DNA of 17,404 nucleotides from DATFYI01 sp035315125 (GTDB taxonomy: Bacteria > Chloroflexota > Anaerolineae > Anaerolineales > Anaerolineaceae). The stretch covers positions 1-17,404 of the forward strand of contig DATFYI010000024.1 of assembly GCA_035315125.1 (NCBI GenBank). The letters are read 5' to 3'. A program made the translations under genes and the position numbers. The notes beneath the pieces were generated by a model, which was not told where the DNA came from, made no database searches, and worked only from the letters and a program-made list of their open reading frames with translations. Positions 6,907 to 13,593 of the stretch are shown here, piece by piece. Each line of letters begins with the position of its first letter. Position 1 is the first letter of the stretch.

Positions 6907-7833
6907 GTGCGAAAATTTTGGCCGCTTGTCTATCCTGTCATTTTGATGATCGTTGCGATCATTTTTGCAATTCTATTTTGGCGCAATGTCCTCCCGGATC
7001 TGATATTGGTCGTGCATATCGACTTGGGTAATCTGGTCTTTATTGGCGGGTCAGTGATCATGGCGGTCTGGATTGTGTTGATCGTTTTATGGAACCATGC
7101 GCTGACAGACTCCATCAATCGAGTGCAATATGAAGCAGCGGATGAGAAGCGCAGGTTTTTAAGGCGGTTGGATCACGAATTAAAAAATCCGATTATGGCT
7201 ATCCGGGCTGGATTGGCCAATCTGGAAGGTGTTTGTACGGGAGAAGTTCAGAAGCAGGCCCTGGGGAGCGTGGAAGCTCAAACACTGCGGCTTAGCCGCC
7301 TATCTTCCGATCTGCGTAAGCTTTCTGAGCTGGAAATGCGCCCTTTGGAAAAAACTGCCGTGGACATCAACGAGATGTTAAATGAAGCATTTAACCTGGC
7401 TAAAGATCAACCAAACGCCAACGAACGCGAGTTGAAACTGACCATCCCGCAGGCGCCCTGGCCGCTGCCGGTCATCCAGGGTGACCGCGACTTGCTCTTT
7501 TTGGTAGTCCATAATCTATTGGACAATGCCATCAAATATACATCGCCCGGAAACCGGATCGAGGTACGGGCTTTCGAAGATGGCTCAACCCTGGTAATGG
7601 AGGTGGCCGATACCGGCCAGGGTATACCCGAGGATGAGCTGTGTCATATCGGTGAGGAGCTTTATCGCGGCCGGGGGGCGCGCGGTATTCCTGGAAATGG
7701 GTTGGGTCTGGCATTAGTACGCTCGATCATCCAGCGCCACGGCGGGCAGACGATCATCCGCAGCCGGGCAGCACAGGGGACGGTAGTTACCCTGCGCCTG
7801 CCGGTACATTCTCAATATAAATTTACCGCATAG
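6907..7833 (+). CDS. Sensor histidine kinase with two membrane helices and almost no external loop
   Basis: This 308-residue kinase is the partner of the regulator just upstream. Two hydrophobic helices (about 7-25 and 43-62) are joined by only some 17 residues, so there is no extracellular sensor domain and no clear HAMP. The dimerisation/phospho-acceptor helix has H90 in RRLDHELKNP. The ATPase domain shows the N box (VVHNLLDNAIKY, about 198-209), G1 (DTGQGIP) and G2 (GNGLGLALV). The start is GTG at 6907, supported by AGAGGA (6893-6898) eight bases upstream. A terminator follows the stop, making a two-gene operon. Short-loop kinases of this kind usually sense membrane perturbation or an accessory membrane protein (family knowledge), so the trigger here is unknown. 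Confidence 0.9.
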   Translation: MRKFWPLVYPVILMIVAIIFAILFWRNVLPDLILVVHIDLGNLVFIGGSVIMAVWIVLIVLWNHALTDSINRVQYEAADEKRRFLRRLDHELKNPIMAIRAGLANLEGVCTGEVQKQALGSVEAQTLRLSRLSSDLRKLSELEMRPLEKTAVDINEMLNEAFNLAKDQPNANERELKLTIPQAPWPLPVIQGDRDLLFLVVHNLLDNAIKYTSPGNRIEVRAFEDGSTLVMEVADTGQGIPEDELCHIGEELYRGRGARGIPGNGLGLALVRSIIQRHGGQTIIRSRAAQGTVVTLRLPVHSQYKFTA

Positions 7834-7844
7834 CCGAAAAGTGG

Positions 7845-7880
7845 AGCCAGGGTTGTAATTGGATTCCCGCCTGGCTTTTT
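7845..7880 (+). terminator. Rho-independent terminator after the first kinase gene
   Basis: AGCCAGG (7845-7851) pairs with CCTGGCT (7870-7876), seven perfect pairs around an 18-base loop that may close further through GGG/CCC. It runs straight into TTTTT (7876-7880). It lies 12 bases past the kinase stop codon and fits termination of that operon. Confidence 0.72.
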
Positions 7881-7932
7881 GACTTTAAAGTGGCATGAAA
7901 TTCGCTGAGTTTTCCTGGATATAACCAAATTT

Positions 7933-7954
7933 GTACAAGGTTTTGACCTTGTGC
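7933..7954. promoter_or_regulatory. Inverted repeat upstream of ftsH
   Basis: ACAAGG (7935-7940), TTTTGA spacer, CCTTGT (7947-7952). The arms extend outward with one G-T and one G-C pair to 7933-7954. It lies about 75-95 bases upstream of the predicted ftsH start of transcription and has no U-tract, so an operator or activator dyad is likelier than a terminator. It does not match the CIRCE heat-shock consensus. Confidence 0.4.
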
Positions 7955-8012
7955 TTAATATTATTGTCATATCTCCGTCATATAATCATCTTATAATATT
8001 GATCAAATTTGT

Positions 8013-8021
8013 TGATATAAT
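8013..8021 (+). promoter_or_regulatory. Extended -10 promoter for ftsH
   Basis: TGA-TATAAT is a perfect extended -10 element, placing the RNA start near 8028 and giving a leader of about 60 bases. Two further TATAAT hexamers (7981-7986 and 7992-7997) lie upstream without TGn or a good -35. The 254-base gap 7834-8087 holds no ORF; it contains the terminator, the dyad and this promoter. Confidence 0.55.
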
Positions 8022-8087
8022 CACCGGGTTAGTGATCTTATTGTAATGATGTAATTGATAGAAAGGTCTGACCCGAAGGAGAAATAA

Positions 8088-10013
8088 ATGCAAGAAAAGC
8101 CAAACCCCAACCAACCAGCACCCAGGCCCAGCATTCCCTGGATCTGGTGGATCATCGCAGGCGGTTTATTGATTTGGAATGTAATCGCACTTCTACCCAA
8201 AAGCAAACCCCAGCTAGAAATTCCCTATAGCTCTTTCTTAACGCAGGTCAATGTCGGTAATGTATCCAGCGTGCAGATTTCTGGTAGCACCATCAGCGGC
8301 AAGTTCCTCAGCCCGGTGCCGGAAATATTGCCCACCGTTGCACCGGAGCTGCGAACACCCGGTGCTGTAAGTATTACTCCAGCCACTTATACCGATTTCA
8401 CGACTACCTTTCCAGACACGGAAGGGGACAGCACCCTGCTGCCGTTGTTAGAGAGTAAAAAGGTAGAGATCGATGTGACTCCTCCCCCCAATCCGCTTGT
8501 CAGCGCTTTACTTTCATCGGTGCTGCCGCTGCTGCTATTTGTACTGGTGATGTGGTGGATTATGCGCCGCTCGGGCGTCAACCAATCCAGTATTTCCAAT
8601 ATCGGACGCAGCAAGGCGCGCGAGTACAATCTGGATCACCCGGAAGTAACCTTCAACGACGTGGCCGGTGTGGATGAAGCCAAGCTGGAATTGCAAGAGG
8701 TGGTGGACTTCTTGCGTAAACCGGAAAAGTATCACAAGATTGGGGCGCGCATCCCGCGCGGCGTTTTGCTGGTCGGACCGCCTGGCACCGGGAAAACTTT
8801 AATGGCCCGTGCGGTGGCCGGTGAAGCGGGGGTACCTTTCTTCAGTATCAGCGCCTCAGAATTTGTGGAAATGTTCGTAGGTGTGGGCGCCAGCCGGGTG
8901 CGTGATCTGTTTGCCAAAGCAAAAGCCATGTCACCCGCAATTGTATTTATCGACGAGCTGGATTCAGTCGGCCGCAGGCGTGGCACCGGTTTAGGCAACG
9001 TCAACGATGAGCGTGAGCAGACCCTCAACCAGTTGCTGGTTGAAATGGATGGATTTGATGAACATCATGAGACGATCGTACTGGCAGCGACTAACCGGCC
9101 AGACGTGCTCGATCCGGCGCTGTTACGTCCCGGGCGGTTTGACCGGGAGGTGACTGTGGGTTTGCCCGACCGGCGTGGCCGGCAGCGAATACTGGAAATT
9201 CATTCCAAAGGCCTGGCGTTGAGTCCTGATGTCAGTCTTGAGACGTTGGCGCGCTCAACGACCGGCTTCAGTGGCGCTGACCTGGCCAATCTATGCAATG
9301 AGGCAGCTTTAAACGCGGCCCGTGAGAACAATACACAGATTAACCAGTCGGATTTTGAAGCGGCTATCGACCGTGTGCTCTTGGGCGAAAAGCGGAATTT
9401 GCTGTTGAATGAGAAAGACCGGAATATTATTGCTTACCACGAATCGGGCCATGCCCTGGTTGCCTGGCTCAGTCCGGAAGCGGATGTGGTCAACAAAGTG
9501 ACCATTATCCCGCGCGGGCGCGCCCTGGGTGTCACCGAACAAACCCCCGGTGAAGACCAGTACAATTACAGCCGGGATTACTTGATGACACGCCTGGGCG
9601 TCATGCTGGGCGGCCGTGCGGCCGAAGAGATCGCCTTGAAGAGCATTACCACCGGCGCAGAGAGTGATCTGGCCGAAGCCACCCGGTTGGCCCGGCGTAT
9701 GGTAACGCGCTGGGGCATGGGCAGTTTGGGACAGGTCGCGTTTTCTACGGATGACCAGCAGCCGTTTTTGGGGTATGAGCTATCGCAAGGTCGCGAATAC
9801 AGCGAAGAAATTGCCGCTAAGATTGACCGGGACATGCAAAGTATGTTGTCAGAGCGCTATGACTATGCCAGACATGTGCTGCAATCGGCCCGTGAGCAAC
9901 TGGATTTGCTGGTGAAGACCTTGTTACAGGAAGAAACCGTCGGACGGGAGGATCTTGAAAAGATACTCGGGCCGCGCCGGGCCGAGATAGTTGAAACGCC
10001 GGTAATGGTATAA
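8088..10013 (+). CDS. ftsH: ATP-dependent zinc metalloprotease FtsH
   Basis: FtsH is the membrane-anchored AAA+ protease that extracts and degrades damaged membrane proteins and selected cytosolic regulators. This is a full-length 641-residue copy. It has a first membrane helix at about 16-38, an extracytoplasmic FtsH-ext region to about 133, and a second helix near 136-157 ending in RRSGVNQ. The AAA module has Walker A GPPGTGKT (230-237), pore loop MFVGVGA, Walker B VFIDELD (D289-E290) and the second region of homology with RPDVLDPALLRPGRFDR. The protease domain has H451-E-S-G-H455 and the third zinc ligand D527 in TTGAESDL. AAGGAG (8076-8081) lies six bases before the ATG. It has its own promoter after the previous operon's terminator and ends 26 bases from the convergent homoserine dehydrogenase gene. 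Nothing is missing or unusual in the catalytic residues. Confidence 0.98.
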   Translation: MQEKPNPNQPAPRPSIPWIWWIIAGGLLIWNVIALLPKSKPQLEIPYSSFLTQVNVGNVSSVQISGSTISGKFLSPVPEILPTVAPELRTPGAVSITPATYTDFTTTFPDTEGDSTLLPLLESKKVEIDVTPPPNPLVSALLSSVLPLLLFVLVMWWIMRRSGVNQSSISNIGRSKAREYNLDHPEVTFNDVAGVDEAKLELQEVVDFLRKPEKYHKIGARIPRGVLLVGPPGTGKTLMARAVAGEAGVPFFSISASEFVEMFVGVGASRVRDLFAKAKAMSPAIVFIDELDSVGRRRGTGLGNVNDEREQTLNQLLVEMDGFDEHHETIVLAATNRPDVLDPALLRPGRFDREVTVGLPDRRGRQRILEIHSKGLALSPDVSLETLARSTTGFSGADLANLCNEAALNAARENNTQINQSDFEAAIDRVLLGEKRNLLLNEKDRNIIAYHESGHALVAWLSPEADVVNKVTIIPRGRALGVTEQTPGEDQYNYSRDYLMTRLGVMLGGRAAEEIALKSITTGAESDLAEATRLARRMVTRWGMGSLGQVAFSTDDQQPFLGYELSQGREYSEEIAAKIDRDMQSMLSERYDYARHVLQSAREQLDLLVKTLLQEETVGREDLEKILGPRRAEIVETPVMV

Positions 10014-10039
10014 ACTGGCTCAGTCATCCGTAGACGTTC

Positions 10040-11071
10040 TTAGCTTGCCCTGTACATTGCCAGCAAGTCGGTCAGCAGGGCATAGCCGGTTTCCAGGCGA
10101 CCTGCGCCAGGGCCAATCAGTGTGACATCGCCGAGCAGTTGGGTGGTGTAGGTGATGGCATTGGTGGCGCCGCTGACCGATGCCAGTGGATGGGATATAG
10201 ACAGGCGGGTCGGACGAACGCTGCCGATTACTTTGCCATCACGGCACTCAACTCTGGCGATCAACTTCCAGCGCTCGTTGTTGGCCTGGGCGGAGGCAAT
10301 ATCTGCGGGCGTCAATTGAGTGATACCGGTGCGGTCGATATCAGCCATACTGAGAGAGGCGCCCATCAACAGGTTAGCCAGGATGACAGTTTTACCAGCG
10401 GCGTCATAACCTTCCACATCGCCGGTCGGGTCGGCTTCAGCGTATCCGGCAGCCTGGGCTTCTGCCAGGGCAGCTGTATAACTGGAGCCAGCTTCCATTT
10501 GGGAGAGTATGTAATTGGTGGTGCCATTGATGATGCCCTGGATGCTTTCGATCCCGGCTGCCGAGAGAAACTCGCTGCCCAGATGCAGAGCGGGTGTGCC
10601 GCTCATGACGGTACCTTCGATACCGATCTGGACGTGATTGGCATCTGCCAGGGCTTTTAATTCGGGATAATGCAGCGCAATCGGTCCCTTATTGGATGTG
10701 ACGACATGCTTGCCGGCCTTGATGGCATGGCTCAGGTGCGTAAAAGCCGGCTCGCCAGTTTTGAGATCTGTATAGCTCAGCTCCAGGATGGTGTCGGAGG
10801 TCGTGCCAGTAATTGTGTGCAGGGCGTCCCAGCCATGGTGGGGCGCGGAAACCGAGTCGAGTTTGCCGGTAGCGGCTACGGCTTTCAATAATGCGGTGGG
10901 GTCAAGACCGGAAGCATTGTACAGGCTGCCTTTTTGAATATCGCTGATGGCGACCACGGTGATCTGGACACCATATTGGCGAGCAAGCTGTTCGCCCTGG
11001 TCGCGCAGAATTTGAATAAAGCCCTGACCTACATTACCAAAACCGATCATGGCCACACGAATCGATTGCAT
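10040..11071 (-). CDS. hom: Homoserine dehydrogenase, short form without ACT domain
   Basis: It reduces aspartate-4-semialdehyde to homoserine with NAD(P)H, the branch to threonine and methionine. The 343-residue chain has the Rossmann motif G10-F-G-N-V-G15, the TSNKGP nucleotide/substrate loop (K128), GIINGTTNYIL (179-189), and the catalytic stretch AEADPTGDVEGYDAAGK. E212, D223 and K227 there keep the spacing of yeast Glu208, Asp219 and Lys223. The chain ends at about the point where the C-terminal ACT domain of the long forms would begin, so feedback by threonine through that domain is not expected. GGAGGA (minus strand, 11076-11081) precedes the ATG by a few bases. It is transcribed alone, convergent with ftsH; no thrB, thrC or lysC neighbour is in the window. 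Confidence 0.95.
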   Translation of the reverse strand: MQSIRVAMIGFGNVGQGFIQILRDQGEQLARQYGVQITVVAISDIQKGSLYNASGLDPTALLKAVAATGKLDSVSAPHHGWDALHTITGTTSDTILELSYTDLKTGEPAFTHLSHAIKAGKHVVTSNKGPIALHYPELKALADANHVQIGIEGTVMSGTPALHLGSEFLSAAGIESIQGIINGTTNYILSQMEAGSSYTAALAEAQAAGYAEADPTGDVEGYDAAGKTVILANLLMGASLSMADIDRTGITQLTPADIASAQANNERWKLIARVECRDGKVIGSVRPTRLSISHPLASVSGATNAITYTTQLLGDVTLIGPGAGRLETGYALLTDLLAMYRAS

Positions 11072-11161
11072 AAAGTCCTCCCAAAATACCAGCTTGTTAT
11101 ATAAGGCCTTAAAAAATACTACGGCCCCTGGCGATGTTTCACAATTTCAATCTGAGAGGAA

Positions 11162-11170
11162 AGTATAGCA
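11162..11170 (-). promoter_or_regulatory. Extended -10 promoter for hom
   Basis: On the minus strand TGC-TATACT matches a TGn extended -10 with one mismatch. It lies about 90 bases before the hom start, just past the terminator of the upstream kinase gene, and there is no good -35. The leader includes a GGCC...GGCC pair that is too short to be called an attenuator. No leader peptide or T-box is evident. Confidence 0.5.
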
Positions 11171-11183
11171 TAATGGTCATAAA

Positions 11184-11206
11184 ATAACCGATAGTTGATC
11201 GGTTAT
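11184..11206 (-). terminator. Hairpin terminator after the BaeS-like kinase gene
   Basis: ATAACCGAT and ATCGGTTAT pair perfectly over nine bases with a 5-base loop, only six bases past the kinase stop on the minus strand. A short TTTTAT follows in that direction. The T-run is modest, so efficiency is uncertain, but position and stem are good. It also insulates the hom promoter. Confidence 0.6.
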
Positions 11207-11212
11207 ATCGAA

Positions 11213-12658
11213 TCATCCTTTATAAACAAGGGATGGTTTCGATTGGAATCGGATAATGATCGTCGTGCCTTGTCCAGGCGCCGATTCGGCTCGAATGGTG
11301 CCATCCTGGGCCTCGACAAGAGCTTTTACGATTGCCAAACCCAGACCTGATTCCTCGCTGCTGTTTGAGTCGCTATAACGTGATTTGTCAGCCCGGTAAA
11401 AACGTTCAAAGATATGGGATAGTTGATCGGCGTCAATTCCACTGCCATTGTCTCGAACTGCTATTTCTACGCCATCTTTCACTGGTTTGGCTGAAAGCAC
11501 TATCTCGCCGCCTTCTGGGGTGTAGCGCAAGGAGTTTGAGATTAAATTACCTAAAACCTGAACCATTCTGGCCTCATCCATACAGAACTGAGGCAGATTC
11601 CCATCAGTTTCGATACGCAGGGCAACTTTTTGCTGCTCGGCCTGGTGTTCGAAAAGTGCTTGTGCTCTCTCCAGCAAGTATTTCGGAGGGATGGGTTGGC
11701 GGTTAAGGGGCAGCTCACCGGCGTCTGCCAGTGAGAGGGTGCGAAGATCGGTGACGAGATTTTGAAGGCGTTCAATTTCGGTGTAGATCAATGCCAGCCG
11801 CTGTGGAGTTGGGGCCAGAACCCCATCTTGCATCGATTCGATGTAACCGGCGATCACTGTCAACGGAGTTCGTAAATCATGGGCAATATCAGCCGTCATC
11901 TGACGGCGAAGCTGGTTGCCATGCGAGACTTCCTGGCTCATCCAGTTAAAGGTCTTGGCAAGCTGGCCGATCTCATCATTGGAATTTACCATCACTTTCT
12001 GATCTAGATCGCCCTGCGCCATATTTTCGGCGGCCTGAGTCAGGGCTTGTAGCGGCCGGATCAAATTTCGAGCCAGTATCATTCCAACAATCAAAGCCGC
12101 TACCAGGGCAGTGAGGGTGGCGTAGAGCAGCGCATCAGTAGTACGTGAAAGGAAAAGATTTTCCTCAGGTGTGAAATTGGGTTGCTGCGGAACAGTCAGA
12201 ATGGTACCGACTTGCACTCCATTTACTTGAATTGGGGTACCTGCTTGTAATACAGCCGGATCAACACGGGAACCCAATGGAAACGCAGGTGATACGGATA
12301 CAAGAACGTTGCCTTGAGCATCGCTCAACCCAAATAATCTGCGCCGGAATTCACTGGGGGATTGGTTTGAAAAAGGTTGCGGATTACCTGCCGGAGCAGC
12401 GCCATTGGCTGGTGGGGTGGGATGTGGCAATTCAGATTCGATCTGTGTCCAGGCAGTGGCGATCCCATCCCAGGAGCCTTTTGTTGTATAGTAATCGACC
12501 AATGAAGTTTTTAACTCGCTTTTTTGTTGATCGATGACAAATTGATATAACCGGCTACTGCTGGTCAGACGAATGAATACAGCTACCAGGGCCGCAGAGA
12601 GCAATGAGACCAGCATAAAGGATAGAACGAGCTTCCAAATCAGAGAGTTACGCCTCAT
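11213..12658 (-). CDS. HAMP-containing sensor histidine kinase, BaeS-like
   Basis: This 481-residue kinase follows its regulator gene with an ATGA overlap (12655-12658), so the two are translationally coupled. The first membrane helix is at about 8-30; an extracytoplasmic sensor region of some 140 residues (31-175) includes a Pro/Ala-rich stretch near 79-98. The second helix is at about 176-197, followed by a HAMP domain (about 195-250: RNLIRPLQALTQAAENMAQGDL). The H box is M-T-A-D-I-A-H260-D-L-R-T-P, then N box GNLISNSLRYTPEGG (N371, N375), G1 DNGSGI (403-408), F box FERFYRAD and G2 ESGLGLAIV. The domain order and the LLERAQALFEHQA linker resemble BaeS/BaeS-like kinases that sense envelope damage. 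Its divergence from an adaptor operon supports a role in controlling export. The ligand is unknown. Confidence 0.93.
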   Translation of the reverse strand: MRRNSLIWKLVLSFMLVSLLSAALVAVFIRLTSSSRLYQFVIDQQKSELKTSLVDYYTTKGSWDGIATAWTQIESELPHPTPPANGAAPAGNPQPFSNQSPSEFRRRLFGLSDAQGNVLVSVSPAFPLGSRVDPAVLQAGTPIQVNGVQVGTILTVPQQPNFTPEENLFLSRTTDALLYATLTALVAALIVGMILARNLIRPLQALTQAAENMAQGDLDQKVMVNSNDEIGQLAKTFNWMSQEVSHGNQLRRQMTADIAHDLRTPLTVIAGYIESMQDGVLAPTPQRLALIYTEIERLQNLVTDLRTLSLADAGELPLNRQPIPPKYLLERAQALFEHQAEQQKVALRIETDGNLPQFCMDEARMVQVLGNLISNSLRYTPEGGEIVLSAKPVKDGVEIAVRDNGSGIDADQLSHIFERFYRADKSRYSDSNSSEESGLGLAIVKALVEAQDGTIRAESAPGQGTTIIIRFQSKPSLVYKG

Positions 12659-13347
12659 GAAAATCCATTCCTCTTAAAACGGTATCCTACGCCAAACACT
12701 GTCTCGATATAGTCATCCCCGCCCGTCTCGGTTTCAATTTTTTTGCGTAAATTGCGAATATGCACATTAAGTGTTTTTTCCAACCCGGTGAAACCGCTAT
12801 CGAGCAAGTGATCCACCAATTGGGTGCGGGTGAAGGCCTGGCCTGGTGAGCGCATCAATACCGCCAGAAGATCGAATTCGATCGGAGTTAACTGAAGGGG
12901 AACATCGTGAACGGTTACCGTGTGGGCGGATTGGTCCATGGTTATCTGACCGATCCTCAGGATTTCAGGCAGTTCTGGCGTGTCTCCACCTCGGCGGAGT
13001 AAAGCTCTGATGCGGGCAGCCAGTTCTCGCATACGGAAGGGTTTGATTACATAATCATCTGCGCCCAGGTCCAAACCTAAAACAGCGTCGGTTTCTTCTT
13101 CTCGGGCGGTGATAATGATTATGGGAGTGCGCTTTTCTTGCCTGAAGGAACGCAAAAATTGATATCCATCCATTTTGGGCATCATTATATCCAGCAAAAT
13201 CAGGTCAGGCATTTCATGACGGGCGACGTATAATGCATCCTGGCCGTTTTCGGCGGTCACGACTCGAAAACCTTGCTCGGTAAGATATTCGCTTAGAAGC
13301 TGGCGAACACTTTCCTTATCGTCTACAACAAGGATAACATTTGACAT
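12655..13347 (-). CDS. OmpR-family response regulator, BaeR-like
   Basis: This 230-residue regulator is transcribed away from the adaptor operon. The receiver domain has D9-D10, phospho-acceptor D53 in LILLDIMMPKMDG, T80 in IIIIT and K102 in VIKPF. The winged-helix domain has QLTPIEFDLLAVLM, a recognition-helix region LEKTLNVHIRNLRKKIE and the terminal VFGVGYRF. GAGG lies six bases before the ATG. In the 246-base gap upstream, TCT-N-AA half-sites at 11-base spacing point toward this gene and toward the adaptor operon. That suggests it activates both its own operon and its neighbour (inference). The BaeR consensus TCTNCANAA known from enterobacteria is similar but not identical. Confidence 0.94.
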   Translation of the reverse strand: MSNVILVVDDKESVRQLLSEYLTEQGFRVVTAENGQDALYVARHEMPDLILLDIMMPKMDGYQFLRSFRQEKRTPIIIITAREEETDAVLGLDLGADDYVIKPFRMRELAARIRALLRRGGDTPELPEILRIGQITMDQSAHTVTVHDVPLQLTPIEFDLLAVLMRSPGQAFTRTQLVDHLLDSGFTGLEKTLNVHIRNLRKKIETETGGDDYIETVFGVGYRFKRNGFS

Positions 13348-13397
13348 TTTGATCCTCTACAGAAGAAGTATGCTGGCTCTTCTTAAACTTGATTTTT

Positions 13398-13406
13398 ATC
13401 ATACCA
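13398..13406 (-). promoter_or_regulatory. Extended -10 promoter for the response regulator/kinase operon
   Basis: On the minus strand TGG-TATGAT fits a TGn extended -10 with one mismatch and would start RNA near 13391, leaving a leader of about 44 bases. The -35 region is poor. The tandem half-sites at 13435-13451 are centred about 52 bases upstream of that start, a normal place for an OmpR-type activator. Confidence 0.5.
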
Positions 13407-13434
13407 TTTCTTGTAAAAACATAGCATAAAGTTA

Positions 13435-13451
13435 TTTAGATTTGATTTAGA
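13435..13451 (-). promoter_or_regulatory. Tandem response-regulator half-sites facing the regulator operon
   Basis: TTTAGA at 13435-13440 and again at 13446-13451 read as TCTAAA on the minus strand, start-to-start 11 bases. The 14-base block 13438-13451 is the exact reverse complement of 13508-13521. Direct half-sites one helical turn apart are the usual binding pattern of OmpR/PhoB-family regulators. Confidence 0.6.
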
Positions 13452-13496
13452 GGGTATTCAAGGTTGGTTTGATTGTTGATATAAAGATAAATCAGA

Positions 13497-13524
13497 TCTC
13501 AATTCCATCTAAATCAAATCTGAA
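13497..13524 (+). promoter_or_regulatory. Three tandem response-regulator half-sites facing the adaptor operon
   Basis: TCTCAA (13497-13502), TCTAAA (13508-13513) and TCTGAA (13519-13524) repeat at exactly 11 bases. The longer block AAATCA-G/A-ATCT recurs at 13489-13499 and 13511-13521 with one difference, 22 bases apart. The right-hand pair is centred about 53 bases before the predicted RNA start of the adaptor operon, mirroring the opposite side. Confidence 0.62.
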
Positions 13525-13532
13525 TACTTCAT

Positions 13533-13562
13533 TTGTATGATTATGTTTGCTTGGGATATAAA
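13533..13562 (+). promoter_or_regulatory. Candidate promoter for the adaptor operon
   Basis: A weak -35 TTGTAT (13533-13538), an 18-base spacer and -10 TATAAA (13557-13562). It starts eight bases after the last TCTGAA half-site. A poor -35 next to activator sites suggests regulator-dependent expression (inference). Confidence 0.45.
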
Positions 13563-13593
13563 AAATAGGCGTTAAATTTATCAGAGGTCGTAA

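Noticed and set aside
7933..7954. The dyad before ftsH as a heat-shock CIRCE element
   Set aside because: CIRCE is TTAGCACTC-N9-GAGTGCTAA; neither the arms nor the spacer match.
10139..10660. A 173-codon plus-strand frame
   Set aside because: It is the antisense of homoserine dehydrogenase, where the catalytic motifs are on the minus strand; it has no ribosome site or recognisable motif.
13435..13527. The long inverted repeat as a transposon end or RNA hairpin terminator
   Set aside because: There is no transposase or target duplication, the arms are 56 bases apart, and the 11-base direct periodicity inside each arm is better explained by regulator binding between divergent promoters.
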